A DNA stretch of 64,000 nt from Rikenellaceae bacterium (GCA_003542575.1 DPKJ01000012.1:155186-219185), one strand, 5' to 3'; positions 1 through 10,060 are shown, numbered from the stretch's first letter. Program-made: numbers and translations. The notes: generated from the letters alone by a model not told the origin.

Positions 1-1
1 C

Positions 2-250
2 AATTTTTTCAAAAAAGAGCACGCCCTCTTCTGGAGGGAGTACATGAGAGACAGAGCCTTGGTCGAACCGGATGAAAAATTTGGCAGAATATCAATTCCT
101 AAAAGGCTCCTGAGTGAAATTGGAGTAGACAGGGAGGTGCTATTTGCAGGCAATGACCACAAAGTTGAAATCTGGGCGAAAGAGAATTATAGCCAGGACA
201 GACTCCCCGGAAATGACTATTCAGAATTAGCAGAGAAAATCTTAGGATAA
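2..250 (+). CDS. mraZ: Transcriptional regulator MraZ (5' truncated by window edge)
   Basis: MraZ is the small DNA-binding regulator that heads the dcw cluster. The visible 82 residues are the C-terminal half of a protein usually near 145-150 residues. The frame is open to base 2, reading into the only in-window ATG at 44, so that ATG is internal and the true start is off the left edge. The stretch DEKFGRISIPKRLL followed by VEIWAKENY matches the second SpoVT/AbrB-like half of MraZ (compare the family pattern GRI-IP-L and K-EIW). It sits directly upstream of rsmH, its usual neighbour, 13 bases away. Confidence 0.9.
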   Translation, partial: NFFKKEHALFWREYMRDRALVEPDEKFGRISIPKRLLSEIGVDREVLFAGNDHKVEIWAKENYSQDRLPGNDYSELAEKILG

Positions 251-263
251 GGAGGAGCCGGTT

Positions 264-1166
264 ATGGGAATTTACCACACACCTGTACTACTTGAAGAGA
301 GTGTATCAGCCTTGGTTTTATCCAAGGGGGGCATATATGCCGATGTTACTTTTGGTGGCGGGGGACACAGCAGGGAGATCCTGAACAGACTCGACAACAA
401 GGGGCAGTTAATTGCAATGGACAGAGACACCGATGCGTTGAAAAATGCACCGGATGACAAAAGGTTGGTTCTTGTACATAACAATTTCAGATTTCTGAGA
501 AATTATGTCAGGTACCACGGATATGAAAAATTGGACGGAATATTGGCAGATCTTGGGGTCTCTTCACATCAGTTCGACACAGAGCAGAGAGGATTCTCTT
601 TCAGATTTGACTCTCTCCTGGATATGAGAATGAACACGCTTGCAAAACAGACTGCAGCAGATATTTTAAATAGTTATCAGCAAGAGGAGCTCTCAAGTGT
701 GCTCTGGAAATATGGCGAAGTTGAAAACAGCAGGAAGGTGGCGTCACTTATATGCCGGGAGAGGGAGAAGATGTCGATAAAAACTACAGCAGATCTGAAC
801 AGGGCACTTGCCCCGGTTCTACCAAAATTCTCAGAGCACAAATATCTGGCAAAGGTATATCAGGCTTTAAGAATAGAGGTAAACGGAGAGATGAAGGCAT
901 TGGAATATTTTTTAAATGACACAAAAGAGATTCTTAAACCGGGAGGGAGATTGGTAATAATAACCTACCATTCGCTGGAAGACAGAATGGTAAAAATTTT
1001 TATGAAATCGGGAAATACAGAGGGAAAGATAGAGAAAGATTTATATGGAAAATTTGAAACACCTTTTAAGATAATAACAAAAAAACCGATAACTCCTTCT
1101 GAAGAGGAGATATCGTCCAACACAAGGGCAAGAAGCGCAAAATTACGAGTTGCAGAAAGAGTATGA
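264..1166 (+). CDS. rsmH: 16S rRNA (cytosine-1402-N4)-methyltransferase RsmH (MraW)
   Basis: This SAM-dependent enzyme methylates N4 of C1402 in 16S rRNA. The 300-residue length is normal. The N-terminus YHTPVLLEESV and the SAM-binding loop DVTFGGGGHSREIL near residues 28-41 are diagnostic, as are the later DGILADLGVSSHQFD (about 90-105) and the C-terminal SSNTRARSAKLR. A clear GGAGGAG Shine-Dalgarno sequence at 251-257 fixes the start; such sites are uncommon in this phylum. It lies between mraZ and ftsL, as in most dcw clusters. Confidence 0.97.
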   Translation: MGIYHTPVLLEESVSALVLSKGGIYADVTFGGGGHSREILNRLDNKGQLIAMDRDTDALKNAPDDKRLVLVHNNFRFLRNYVRYHGYEKLDGILADLGVSSHQFDTEQRGFSFRFDSLLDMRMNTLAKQTAADILNSYQQEELSSVLWKYGEVENSRKVASLICREREKMSIKTTADLNRALAPVLPKFSEHKYLAKVYQALRIEVNGEMKALEYFLNDTKEILKPGGRLVIITYHSLEDRMVKIFMKSGNTEGKIEKDLYGKFETPFKIITKKPITPSEEEISSNTRARSAKLRVAERV

Positions 1167-1182
1167 TTAAAAGAACCTGACT

Positions 1183-1506
1183 ATGGCTAAGAAAAACTGG
1201 ATGAATGAGATACTTGGGGGGCAAATACTCCTGCACAGCGGTATCCTGCAACACGCCCGTTTTGTCCTGTTTCTGTTTGTCCTTGTAATCCTTTACATAA
1301 CCATAAACTTCGGAATGGAGAGCAGTCTCCTCATCGAACGAAGGAACCAGAGAGAACTTAAACACCTAAAGGCAGATTTTACAAGTAAATCTGCGAGGCT
1401 ACAATATCAAAGCAAGAGACTTGAGGTCGAAAAGAGACTTCTGGAACTTAATTCAACATTAAAGGCACCACAGAATCCTCCAAAAAGGGTAATTATCGGA
1501 GAGTAA
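1183..1506 (+). CDS. ftsL: FtsL-like cell division membrane protein
   Basis: A 107-residue bitopic membrane protein: a short cytoplasmic N-terminus, one hydrophobic segment at about residues 27-43 (FVLFLFVLVILYITINF), then a charged coiled-coil region (about 50-92). This layout, and the position between rsmH and ftsI, match FtsL of the Bacteroidetes type, a divisome scaffold partner of FtsQ/FtsB. Sequence similarity to proteobacterial FtsL is low, so the name rests on topology and context. The stop is 4 bases before the ftsI start. Confidence 0.8.
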   Translation: MAKKNWMNEILGGQILLHSGILQHARFVLFLFVLVILYITINFGMESSLLIERRNQRELKHLKADFTSKSARLQYQSKRLEVEKRLLELNSTLKAPQNPPKRVIIGE

Positions 1507-1510
1507 CTTT

Positions 1511-3613
1511 ATGAACACATTCATAAAAAGGGTATATATCGTTTATGTTTTGCTCATTATCCTCACTTTAAGGATAATGTGGAGAATCATATTCCTTCAG
1601 TACTTTGCCGATATTAAAATTAGTGATACTGATATATCGTTCAGGCAGGAGGAGATTGAGGCAACAAGGGGAAGTGTTCTTGCTATGGACGGGAGGCCTC
1701 TTTCGGCATCTGTTCCATATTTTCAGATAAGAATGGACTGCGTCGTTCCGATAGACACTCTCTTCAATAACAATATTGATGCTCTTTCAAGAGAGCTGTC
1801 GCTCTTTTACAATGATAAGAGTGCTGCTGAATACAAACGCGAACTTGTAACTGCCAGAAGAGAGGGTAAGAGATATAAAACCGTTGGGAACAGACTGGTT
1901 GACTACAGCGAAATGCTTCAGATTAGAAAATTCCCCATTTTTAAAGAGGGAGTAAACAGAGGAGGTATTATTACCGAGCAGAGAAACAGACGGAACAACC
2001 CTTACGGAAGGCTTGCATACAGGACAATTGGCTTTATAAATAATGAGGGTGTAGGTGTAGGAATCGAGAAGAGCTATGACTACTATTTAAAAGGTATTCC
2101 GGGGAGACAAACTGTTCAGAGAATGTTGGGAGGTGAATGGGTTCCTGTTATCGGGGAAGAGATGGTTCTTCCGAATGACGGTATGGATATTCAAACCACC
2201 TTAAGCATTGAGATACAGGAAGCTGCTGAAAACGCTTTAAGAGAGCAATTATCAAAATCAGATGTATTTGAAGGTGCCACTGTGATTGTAATGGAGGTTA
2301 AAACCGGAGCAATAAGGGCAATTGCAAACATGAAGAAGGGTGCCGGCGGAACATTTGACGAATCATATAATTATGCTGTTGCTCATGCAACTGAGCCTGG
2401 TTCAACTTTTAAGCTTGCAACTCTTGTGGCACTGCTTGAAGATGGATTTGTAACTCTTGATACAAAGGTCGATGCCGGAAACGGTAAGTGGGCATACAGT
2501 ACTACAAATTTCACAGATGTAAGAGCCGGCGGTTACGGAAACATAAGTGTACTTGAGGCATTTGAAAAATCATCAAATGTGGCATTTGCAAAACTTGCAG
2601 TTGAACACTACGCCAACAACGAAAAAAGCTATGTGAACCGTATAATGAATATGAAGATTAACGAACGGTTTAATCTCGATCTTCCGGGAGAGGCAAGAGC
2701 TGCCATATATATGCCCGGAGATCCGATGTGGTCAAGATTATCTCTGCCAATGATGTCAATTGGTTACTTCTCTCTTCTCACCCCTCTGCACACACTTACC
2801 TTTTACAATGCAATTGCCAATAATGGCAAGATGATGAAACCCTATTTTGTAGAGAATCTTCAAAAGAACGGTGTAATTGTAAAAGAGTTTGGTCCGCAAG
2901 AGGTGAGCGGCTCTGTGTGCTCAAAGAAAACCATAGAGCAGGTACACAGAGCCCTCAGAGGGGTAGTAGAACACGGAACTGCAAAACCACTTGACAATCC
3001 CAACTATAAAATATCTGGCAAAACCGGAACTGCGCAGATAGCATTCGATGGCAGATATAAAGATGCTCAGGGAAACAAGAAGCACCAGGCTTCATTTGCC
3101 GGCTTCTTTCCATCCGACAACCCTGAATATTCAGCCATTGTTGTGCTTTATACAAACAAAACAAGTGGAAACTTTTATGGTGGAGCGTGGGCAGCCCCTG
3201 TATTTAAGCTGGTTGCCGATAAAATCTACTCTGTAAGTCCGCACTGGAATGAGCCTGTTAAAGCAGAGGAGAGAGAAGAGTATCCTGAAGTTCTTGCAGG
3301 AGCGGGGTCATCGGTCAGAGAGGTATTGCCAAGATTAAGGACAAGCTTCAGATCGGTAGCACAGGGAGAGTGGTTAAGAAGAGACAGCACTGGTAAAGCA
3401 CTGGTCTCATATCAGGCAGTACCAAACGACTCTGTGCCGGATGTTACCAGCATGGGGCTTAAAGATGCACTCTATCTTCTGGAAAACAGAGGATACAAAG
3501 TACAGTTCAAAGGCAAAGGGAGGGTTACCCTTCAAAATCCTTTACCGGGAACCTATCTTCCTAAAAACGGAGTTATTGACCTTCAACTTTCAGAATTTTA
3601 TGTTGTTAAGTAA
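1511..3613 (+). CDS. ftsI: Septal penicillin-binding protein 2 (FtsI) with PASTA domain
   Basis: The septal peptidoglycan transpeptidase. One N-terminal membrane anchor (about residues 9-30) is followed by the PBP dimerisation domain and the transpeptidase domain. The three catalytic motifs are present: SxxK at S298-K301 (PGSTFK), SxN at 354-356 (SSN) and KTG at 504-506. The last ~65 residues (from about 638, PDVTSMGLKDAL to the end) form a single PASTA domain, which is common in Bacteroidetes FtsI and absent from E. coli FtsI. The end of the gene overlaps the murE start by 14 bases. Confidence 0.96.
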   Translation: MNTFIKRVYIVYVLLIILTLRIMWRIIFLQYFADIKISDTDISFRQEEIEATRGSVLAMDGRPLSASVPYFQIRMDCVVPIDTLFNNNIDALSRELSLFYNDKSAAEYKRELVTARREGKRYKTVGNRLVDYSEMLQIRKFPIFKEGVNRGGIITEQRNRRNNPYGRLAYRTIGFINNEGVGVGIEKSYDYYLKGIPGRQTVQRMLGGEWVPVIGEEMVLPNDGMDIQTTLSIEIQEAAENALREQLSKSDVFEGATVIVMEVKTGAIRAIANMKKGAGGTFDESYNYAVAHATEPGSTFKLATLVALLEDGFVTLDTKVDAGNGKWAYSTTNFTDVRAGGYGNISVLEAFEKSSNVAFAKLAVEHYANNEKSYVNRIMNMKINERFNLDLPGEARAAIYMPGDPMWSRLSLPMMSIGYFSLLTPLHTLTFYNAIANNGKMMKPYFVENLQKNGVIVKEFGPQEVSGSVCSKKTIEQVHRALRGVVEHGTAKPLDNPNYKISGKTGTAQIAFDGRYKDAQGNKKHQASFAGFFPSDNPEYSAIVVLYTNKTSGNFYGGAWAAPVFKLVADKIYSVSPHWNEPVKAEEREEYPEVLAGAGSSVREVLPRLRTSFRSVAQGEWLRRDSTGKALVSYQAVPNDSVPDVTSMGLKDALYLLENRGYKVQFKGKGRVTLQNPLPGTYLPKNGVIDLQLSEFYVVK

Positions 3614-5051
3614 TATCATACAAAATGTAGGCAGCCTAAAAACTACCGGGAATATTGAAATAGATATCTCATCAGTAGTTTTTGACTCAAGAGAGGTAAA
3701 AAAAGGATCTCTGTTTGTAGCATTAAAGGGCACATCATCAGATGGTCACAGCTATATAGCTTCGGCACTGAAATCCGGTGCAGTTGCCATTATGTGCGAA
3801 GATTCTACAAATGTTCCTTCGGGTACTACAACCATTGTAGTCAAAAACAGCCATTATGCATTGGGAGTAGCTGCCTCTGAATTTTTTGGGAATCCTTCTG
3901 AGAAAATTAAATTAGTAGGTATTACAGGAACTAACGGGAAAACAACGACTGTAACCCTTCTTTATCAGCTATTTACCAAATTGGGTTATAAATGCGGACT
4001 TCTCTCTACAATTGCAAATTATATAGGCGACACCAAATTTGAGGCAACCCACACAACTCCCGATCCTGTGAGTATTAACTCTCTGCTCTCCGAAATGGCA
4101 ACCGGCGGCTGTGAATATTGCTTTATGGAGGTTAGCTCTCATTCTCTTGATCAACAAAGAGTTGCAGGACTGACTTTCACAGGAGCAATTTTCTCAAACA
4201 TAACCCACGATCACCTTGATTATCACAAAACCTTTATTGAGTATATAAAGGCAAAGAAGATCCTGTTTGACAACCTTCCATCAGAATGTTTTGCACTAAC
4301 CAACATTGATGATAAAAACGGGTTGGTAATGGTACAAAACTGCAAGGCAAAGGTTCACACCTACTCTTGCCTTTCACCTGCATCATTCAATTGCAGAATA
4401 ATTGAAAACAGTCTTGACGGTATGCTTTTGAGAATTGGCAATAAAGAGGTCTGGACAAAATTCATAGGAACTCATAACGCATATAATCTGCTGGCAGTTT
4501 ACTCAACGGCAATCTTGCTGGGTGCCGCACAGGAGGAGACTCTGGTGGCATTAAGTTCACTTGAATCGGTATCAGGAAGACTTGAATATATAAAGGGAGG
4601 AGAAGACATTACTGCAGTGGTTGATTATGCTCATACCCCGGATGCACTTGAAAATGTCTTGAAAACACTTAGTGACAGCGCTGCCGGCAGAGAGATAATC
4701 ACAGTATTCGGTTGTGGGGGAGACAGAGACAAGACAAAGAGACCTGAGATGGCTCAGGTGTCGGCAAAGTATTCAGATAAAATTATTGTTACATCAGATA
4801 ATCCGCGCTTTGAAGAGCCTGAAGAGATTATTGAAGATATAAAAAAGGGATTTACCGTATCAGAGCGCGCCAGAGCTCTCTTTATCACAGATCGCAGGGA
4901 GGCTATTAGAACAGCTGCTGCACTTGCAAAACCGGGGTCTCTGATTTTAGTGGCAGGCAAAGGACATGAGAATTATCAGGATGTAAAGGGTGTTAAACAC
5001 CATTTTGACGATAAGGAGATTATTCAAGAGATTTTTGATATAAAACAATAA
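3600..5051 (+). CDS. murE: UDP-MurNAc-L-Ala-D-Glu:meso-diaminopimelate ligase MurE
   Basis: Adds the third stem-peptide residue in cytoplasmic peptidoglycan synthesis. I place the start at ATG 3600, giving 483 residues beginning MLLSNIIQ; the longer frame open from 3441 runs deep inside ftsI and would add about 53 residues that no MurE has. The ATP-binding loop GITGTNGKTTTV and the motif DNPRFEEP near the C-terminus are visible. DNPR is the signature for meso-diaminopimelate rather than lysine. It overlaps ftsI by 14 bases and ends 4 bases before mraY, so it is likely co-translated. Confidence 0.95.
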   Translation: MLLSNIIQNVGSLKTTGNIEIDISSVVFDSREVKKGSLFVALKGTSSDGHSYIASALKSGAVAIMCEDSTNVPSGTTTIVVKNSHYALGVAASEFFGNPSEKIKLVGITGTNGKTTTVTLLYQLFTKLGYKCGLLSTIANYIGDTKFEATHTTPDPVSINSLLSEMATGGCEYCFMEVSSHSLDQQRVAGLTFTGAIFSNITHDHLDYHKTFIEYIKAKKILFDNLPSECFALTNIDDKNGLVMVQNCKAKVHTYSCLSPASFNCRIIENSLDGMLLRIGNKEVWTKFIGTHNAYNLLAVYSTAILLGAAQEETLVALSSLESVSGRLEYIKGGEDITAVVDYAHTPDALENVLKTLSDSAAGREIITVFGCGGDRDKTKRPEMAQVSAKYSDKIIVTSDNPRFEEPEEIIEDIKKGFTVSERARALFITDRREAIRTAAALAKPGSLILVAGKGHENYQDVKGVKHHFDDKEIIQEIFDIKQ

Positions 5052-5055
5052 GGCA

Positions 5056-6336
5056 ATGTTATATAACTTATTCGAATATCTTAGAGAGAGTGTGGACTTC
5101 CCCGGAATAGGGCTGTTCAGATACATCACATTCAGAGCATTTGCAGCCATACTCCTGTCTTTGATAATTGCCCTTTTTGTAGGTAAAAAAATCATCCATA
5201 AGCTCGCTATGAAACAGATTGGCGAAGATATACGTGATTTGGGACTGGAGGGTCAGATTCAGAAAAAGGGAACTCCTACAATGGGAGGAATTATAATTTT
5301 GATAGCAACACTGATTCCTGCACTTCTGCTTGGTGATCTTACTAATATATATGTTCAGCTTCTGATAGTTACAGCTATATGGCTTGGGTTTATCGGTTTC
5401 GCAGATGACTATATAAAGGTTTTCAAGAAGAATAAGGAGGGTCTTAAGGGTAGATTTAAAATATTTGGTCAGATAGGACTTGGGCTTATAGTTGGAGTTG
5501 CTCTTTATGCAAGTGACCAGGCAATTGTGAGAGTTCCTGCAACATCGGTGGAGAAGGATGCAAAATCTGAGTTAGTATCGCAGGAGGGGTTTGAATCAAG
5601 AGTGAGTTACTTCAAAGATGAAAAGAGCACAAAAACAACCATCCCATTTATAAAGGACAATGAATTTGACTATGCCTGGCTCTCACCCTTCAACGGGAAA
5701 GCCGGTAAAAACGTTGCCTGGATTATTTATATAATTTCAATAATATTCATTGTAACGGCTGTGTCCAATGGCACAAATCTTACAGATGGAATGGATGGCC
5801 TTACCACCGGGATATCTGTAATAGTGGGTACAACGCTGGCAATACTGGCATATCTCTCCGGAAACGTAATATATGCAAACTACCTCCACATAATGTATCT
5901 GCCAAACACAGGTGAAATTGTGGTTGTAATGGCAGCATTCATTGGTGCTTTGATAGGATTCCTTTGGTACAACTCCTACCCTGCCCAGGTATTTATGGGT
6001 GATACAGGGAGTCTGGCAATTGGTGGCATTATTGCAGTTGCGGCAGTTATGATCAGAAAAGAGCTGTTAATTCCAATTCTTTGCGGCATTTTCTTCGTTG
6101 AGAGTCTGTCGGTTATAATCCAAAGAATTTATTTCAAATACACAAAACGGAAGTATGGCAAAGGTGTCCGGGTGTTTAAGATGTCACCTCTTCACCATCA
6201 TTTTCAGATTGAGAGCAGTGAATCAATTATCAAATCTCCTAAAAGGGCTCTTCCGGAGGCAAAAATCGTTACACGCTTTTGGATTATAGCAATATTTCTT
6301 GCAGTTATTACAATAATTACCTTAAAAATAAGATAA
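5056..6336 (+). CDS. mraY: Phospho-MurNAc-pentapeptide transferase MraY
   Basis: An integral membrane enzyme that makes lipid I from UDP-MurNAc-pentapeptide and undecaprenyl phosphate. The protein has about ten hydrophobic segments over 426 residues. Family motifs include KKGTPTMGG, the acidic pair FADDYIKV, NGTNLTDGMDGL and the HHH stretch in SPLHHHFQ. At 426 residues it is about 60 longer than the E. coli enzyme; the extra hydrophilic block lies at about residues 165-215 (TSVEKDAKSEL onward), an insert I associate with Bacteroidetes MraY. One base separates it from murD. Confidence 0.97.
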   Translation: MLYNLFEYLRESVDFPGIGLFRYITFRAFAAILLSLIIALFVGKKIIHKLAMKQIGEDIRDLGLEGQIQKKGTPTMGGIIILIATLIPALLLGDLTNIYVQLLIVTAIWLGFIGFADDYIKVFKKNKEGLKGRFKIFGQIGLGLIVGVALYASDQAIVRVPATSVEKDAKSELVSQEGFESRVSYFKDEKSTKTTIPFIKDNEFDYAWLSPFNGKAGKNVAWIIYIISIIFIVTAVSNGTNLTDGMDGLTTGISVIVGTTLAILAYLSGNVIYANYLHIMYLPNTGEIVVVMAAFIGALIGFLWYNSYPAQVFMGDTGSLAIGGIIAVAAVMIRKELLIPILCGIFFVESLSVIIQRIYFKYTKRKYGKGVRVFKMSPLHHHFQIESSESIIKSPKRALPEAKIVTRFWIIAIFLAVITIITLKIR

Positions 6337-6337
6337 T

Positions 6338-7672
6338 ATGAACAGAGTTGTCGTTCTTGGCGGGGGTGAAAGCGGAGTGGGAACAGCGGTTCTTGCTACA
6401 ATTAAGGGGCATGAAGTGTTCCTTTCAGACAGCAATATGGTGACCGACCAGGCCAGGGAGTTGCTTGAAAAGTACGATATCCCTTTTGAAGAGGGAGGTC
6501 ATACAAGAGACAAGATTCTCAATGCCTCTGTTGTCGTTAAGAGCCCCGGTATTCCGGATACGGTTCCTATCGTCGAAGAGTTAATCAGTAATAATGTCCC
6601 GGTTATATCTGAGATTGAGTTTGCCGGGAGATACGACAAATCAAAAAAGATATGCGTAACGGGAAGTAACGGAAAAACAACCACCGCTTCGATAATCTAC
6701 TTTCTGCTAAAAAATGCAGGGCTAAATGTAGGTCTGGCCGGAAACATCGGTCAGAGTTACGCTTTTCAGGTGGCAACTTGCAATTATGAATATTACGTTC
6801 TAGAGTTGAGCAGTTTTCAACTTGAAGGAATGTATGATTTCAAAGCCGATATAGCTGTATTACTAAACATAACCCCGGACCATCTTGACAGATACAACAA
6901 TCAGATGGAGAACTATATAAAGGCAAAATTCAGGATAACACAAAACATGTCTGCCGATGATTGCTTTATCTTTTGTGCCGACGACGAAGTGAGCATTTCT
7001 CACCTTAATCAAATTGTTTTGCATGCAAAGCAACTTCCTTTCAGTCAACAGAAAGAAGTTGAAGAGGGTGCGTTCGTAAAGGACGAAAAGATGCATGTAA
7101 ACTATGTTGACCGGGAATATCAGATGTTTCTCAATGAACTTTCGCTTCAGGGCAAACACAATGTTTACAACTCTATGGCAGCTGCAATTACCGGAAAGGT
7201 ACTGGATATCGATAACGAAGTACTGAGGGAGAGCCTCTCAAGCTTTCAGGGTGTAGAGCACAGGATGGAAAAGGTGCTTAAGGTTAAAAATGTGTTGTAT
7301 ATCAATGATTCAAAGGCAACAAATGTTAACTCAACCTGGTATGCTCTTGAGAGCATGACAACTCCGGTAGTGTGGATTGCAGGCGGTAAAGACAAAGGAA
7401 ATGAGTATGAGCCGCTTTTCGAGCTTGTTAAAGAGCGTGTAAGGGCAATTATATGTCTTGGTGCCGATAACACAAAACTACATAAAGTTTTTGGAGGTAT
7501 GGTTGACAATATGTATGATGCAAAATCTGCAAAGGAGGCTGTTGAGATTGCCTATAATATAGCTCAGCCGGGTGATACAGTTTTACTATCTCCGGCCTGT
7601 GCAAGTTTTGATCTTTTCAAAAATTTTGAAGAGAGGGGCAGATTATTTAAGGAGGCAGTACAAAAGCTTTAA
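6338..7672 (+). CDS. murD: UDP-MurNAc-L-alanine:D-glutamate ligase MurD
   Basis: Cytoplasmic Mur ligase adding D-Glu, the second stem-peptide residue. The 444 residues show the N-terminal nucleotide-binding start VVVLGGGESGVG, the ATPase loop CVTGSNGKTTTAS (about residues 107-119), NITPDHLDRY, and the C-terminal domain motif NDSKATNVNST. Length and order are normal for the family. It sits between mraY and ftsW, 23 bases before the latter. Confidence 0.96.
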   Translation: MNRVVVLGGGESGVGTAVLATIKGHEVFLSDSNMVTDQARELLEKYDIPFEEGGHTRDKILNASVVVKSPGIPDTVPIVEELISNNVPVISEIEFAGRYDKSKKICVTGSNGKTTTASIIYFLLKNAGLNVGLAGNIGQSYAFQVATCNYEYYVLELSSFQLEGMYDFKADIAVLLNITPDHLDRYNNQMENYIKAKFRITQNMSADDCFIFCADDEVSISHLNQIVLHAKQLPFSQQKEVEEGAFVKDEKMHVNYVDREYQMFLNELSLQGKHNVYNSMAAAITGKVLDIDNEVLRESLSSFQGVEHRMEKVLKVKNVLYINDSKATNVNSTWYALESMTTPVVWIAGGKDKGNEYEPLFELVKERVRAIICLGADNTKLHKVFGGMVDNMYDAKSAKEAVEIAYNIAQPGDTVLLSPACASFDLFKNFEERGRLFKEAVQKL

Positions 7673-7695
7673 TAATTCGAGACTTAAAAAGACTC

Positions 7696-8937
7696 ATGGA
7701 AGAGAAGAACATAATATACAGACTTAAGGGAGATAAGGTGATATGGATTATCATTTTTATGCTTTCGCTTATCTCGATTGCGGCAGTGTACTCTTCCAGC
7801 AGCTCACTTGCATTCAGAGAGAATAAAAGCACCATGGACTTTCTGTTTAAGCAATTAAGGTTTGTAATATTCGGATTAACTGCACTTTACATTTGCTATA
7901 AGATTCCTCTTGGATGGTATAGAATGCTCTCCTATTTCGGAATAATTCTATCAATTGGTTTCCTGGTAGCTACTATGATCGTTGGAAGCAGCTATAATGA
8001 TGCAGAGAGATGGCTGAGAATTGGTGTTATATCTTTTCAGCCTGCCGAGTTTGCAAAGATTGCTGTTGTTCTTTATCTGGCAAAAATCCTTGAAGACTTT
8101 AAATTTGAAACATTTAAAGAATTTTTAATCTGGGCTGTGGCTCCGCTGGGCACTGTTATTCTACTTATTTTGTACGGAAGTATATCTACCGGCCTTCTGG
8201 TAGGGGCTGTCTCATTTCTGCTTTTTCTTATTGCAGGAATTAAGTGGAAACATCTCTTAAAAACAGCAGGAATAGCAGTATTAATGCTGGTGCTGATTGT
8301 TGTACTGAACATGGCTTTCGGTCTTTTTCCGAGGTTAGAGACCGCTGTTAACAGAATAAAAAGTCATACTGTTGAAAACAAAGCCGAGGATACGCTCTCT
8401 CCTCAGGAAAAGCAGTCAATACTGGATAAAACATTCCAGGCCGATATGGCAAAAATAGCTGTGGCATCTGCAGGAATTCTGGGAAAAGGTCCCGGAAACA
8501 GCATCCAGAGAAATCTTCTTCCACATCCATACTCAGACTATATCTATGCAATAATCATAGAGGAGTGGGGTTTCATAGGGGGGTTTTTAGTATTAATGCT
8601 TTATGTCTGGTTCTTTACAAGGTGTATAATGCTTGCAAAGGCATGTACAAAAACATTCTCCCTAATGGTTGTAATGGGACTTGCAATACTCATAACATCC
8701 CAGGCAATGCTTCATATCTGTGTCAATGTAGGGCTCTTACCCGTAACAGGACACACTTTGCCGCTTGTCAGTCTTGGCGGTACATCGCTTATTATCATGA
8801 GTGGAGGATTTGGTATTATTTTGTCTGTCAGCAGAACGATTGAGAATATTTCAACAAAAGAGGCAGCAGCAAAGGCAGAAGAGAATAAAAATGAAGAGAA
8901 TAACAGTGTCGCAGCTGTTAAAGAGGAGAAAAAATAG
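7696..8937 (+). CDS. ftsW: Septal peptidoglycan polymerase FtsW (SEDS family)
   Basis: A SEDS-family glycosyltransferase that polymerises lipid II at the division site together with FtsI. About ten membrane segments are visible in 413 residues. Conserved SEDS features include AERWLRIG followed by FQPAEFAKIA, the HPYSDYIYAII-EEWGF block and GHTLPLVSLGGTS near the end. The last ~35 residues are a hydrophilic Ala/Glu/Lys/Asn tail (EEKK ending), unlike the membrane part. The stop codon is immediately followed by the murG ATG. Confidence 0.95.
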   Translation: MEEKNIIYRLKGDKVIWIIIFMLSLISIAAVYSSSSSLAFRENKSTMDFLFKQLRFVIFGLTALYICYKIPLGWYRMLSYFGIILSIGFLVATMIVGSSYNDAERWLRIGVISFQPAEFAKIAVVLYLAKILEDFKFETFKEFLIWAVAPLGTVILLILYGSISTGLLVGAVSFLLFLIAGIKWKHLLKTAGIAVLMLVLIVVLNMAFGLFPRLETAVNRIKSHTVENKAEDTLSPQEKQSILDKTFQADMAKIAVASAGILGKGPGNSIQRNLLPHPYSDYIYAIIIEEWGFIGGFLVLMLYVWFFTRCIMLAKACTKTFSLMVVMGLAILITSQAMLHICVNVGLLPVTGHTLPLVSLGGTSLIIMSGGFGIILSVSRTIENISTKEAAAKAEENKNEENNSVAAVKEEKK

Positions 8938-10047
8938 ATGAAAAAGGGGATTAGAGTCATAATCAGTGGTGGTGGAACGGGAGGACATATCTTCCCGGCA
9001 ATATCCATTGCCAATGCTCTTAAGGAAATTAGCCCCGAATGTGAGATACTGTTTGTAGGAGCATTGGGAAGAATGGAGATGGAGAGGGTTCCCGCTGCAG
9101 GATATAAAATTGAAGGGCTGCCTGTTGCAGGGTTACAGAGGTCTTTAAGTATTGAAAATTTAAAGCTCCCCTTCAGGATAGTAAAAAGCCTTGGGATGGC
9201 AGGAAGAATTATTGAGAATTTCAAACCTGACGCTGCTGTTGGTGTAGGAGGGTATGCTTCCGGTCCACTGCTGTGGATGGCAGGAAGAAAGAGAGTCCCG
9301 TACATTATACAGGAGCAGAACTCATACGCCGGACTTACAAATAAATTGCTTGGAAAGAGGGCGAAAAAAATATGTGTTGCATATGAGGGGATGGATAAAT
9401 TCTTCAATAGTGATAAGATAATTCTTACAGGGAACCCAGTAAGAAAGGGTATAACAAAAGCTACCCCTGAGATGAAAGAGAGGGCTGCTCAACTTTTTTC
9501 TCTGGACAGAAGCAAAAAGACACTGCTTGTTACAGGGGGGTCACTGGGAGCAGGAACTCTTAACAGATGCATGACAGAATGGATAACTGCAAACATGGAG
9601 TGCGATGTTAATATAATCTGGCAGACAGGAAAATACTACTATAACAATATTAAAGGGTTTAATGAACAAAACCCCAGAAACTACATACGATGTTACGAAT
9701 TTCTGAGCGATATGGATCTTGCGTTAGCTGCAGCAGACGTGGTAATCAGCAGAGCCGGAGCAGGAACCATTTCTGAGCTTTGCATTGCAGCCAAAGCGGT
9801 AATATTTGTACCGTCACCTAATGTAGCCGAAGATCATCAGACTCACAATGCCAGATCTCTATCCGACAAAGGAGCTGCGCTTCTTGTCCCTGACCAGTAT
9901 GCCGTAGAAGAGCTGATGAAAACAGCAATGAGCCTTATAAAAGAGGATTCGCAAATAAAAGAACTTGAGATAAAAATTGAAGAGATGGCACTAAGAAATT
10001 CTGCAGAGATCATTGCAAGAGAGATAATTAAAGCAGCATCCCTTTAA
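8938..10047 (+). CDS. murG: UDP-GlcNAc:lipid I N-acetylglucosaminyltransferase MurG
   Basis: Peripheral membrane glycosyltransferase converting lipid I to lipid II. The N-terminal glycine-rich loop ISGGGTGGHIFPAISIA, GVGGYASGPLLWMA, QEQNSYAGLTNKLLGK and the C-terminal donor-binding block VISRAGAGTISEL are all present in a normal 369-residue protein. It starts on the base after the ftsW stop, a sign of translational coupling. A long open frame on the opposite strand (8712-9407) is a shadow and not a gene. Confidence 0.97.
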   Translation: MKKGIRVIISGGGTGGHIFPAISIANALKEISPECEILFVGALGRMEMERVPAAGYKIEGLPVAGLQRSLSIENLKLPFRIVKSLGMAGRIIENFKPDAAVGVGGYASGPLLWMAGRKRVPYIIQEQNSYAGLTNKLLGKRAKKICVAYEGMDKFFNSDKIILTGNPVRKGITKATPEMKERAAQLFSLDRSKKTLLVTGGSLGAGTLNRCMTEWITANMECDVNIIWQTGKYYYNNIKGFNEQNPRNYIRCYEFLSDMDLALAAADVVISRAGAGTISELCIAAKAVIFVPSPNVAEDHQTHNARSLSDKGAALLVPDQYAVEELMKTAMSLIKEDSQIKELEIKIEEMALRNSAEIIAREIIKAASL

Positions 10048-10060
10048 AATAAATGATAAA

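Noticed and set aside
3441..3599. Extended murE start with 53 extra residues
   Set aside because: The extension lies inside ftsI's PASTA domain in another frame and has no counterpart in MurE proteins; ATG 3600 gives the normal length.
8712..9407. 231-residue open frame on the - strand
   Set aside because: It lies wholly antisense to ftsW and murG, both strongly supported, and its residue composition (Ser/Pro/Ile runs) is typical of a shadow frame.
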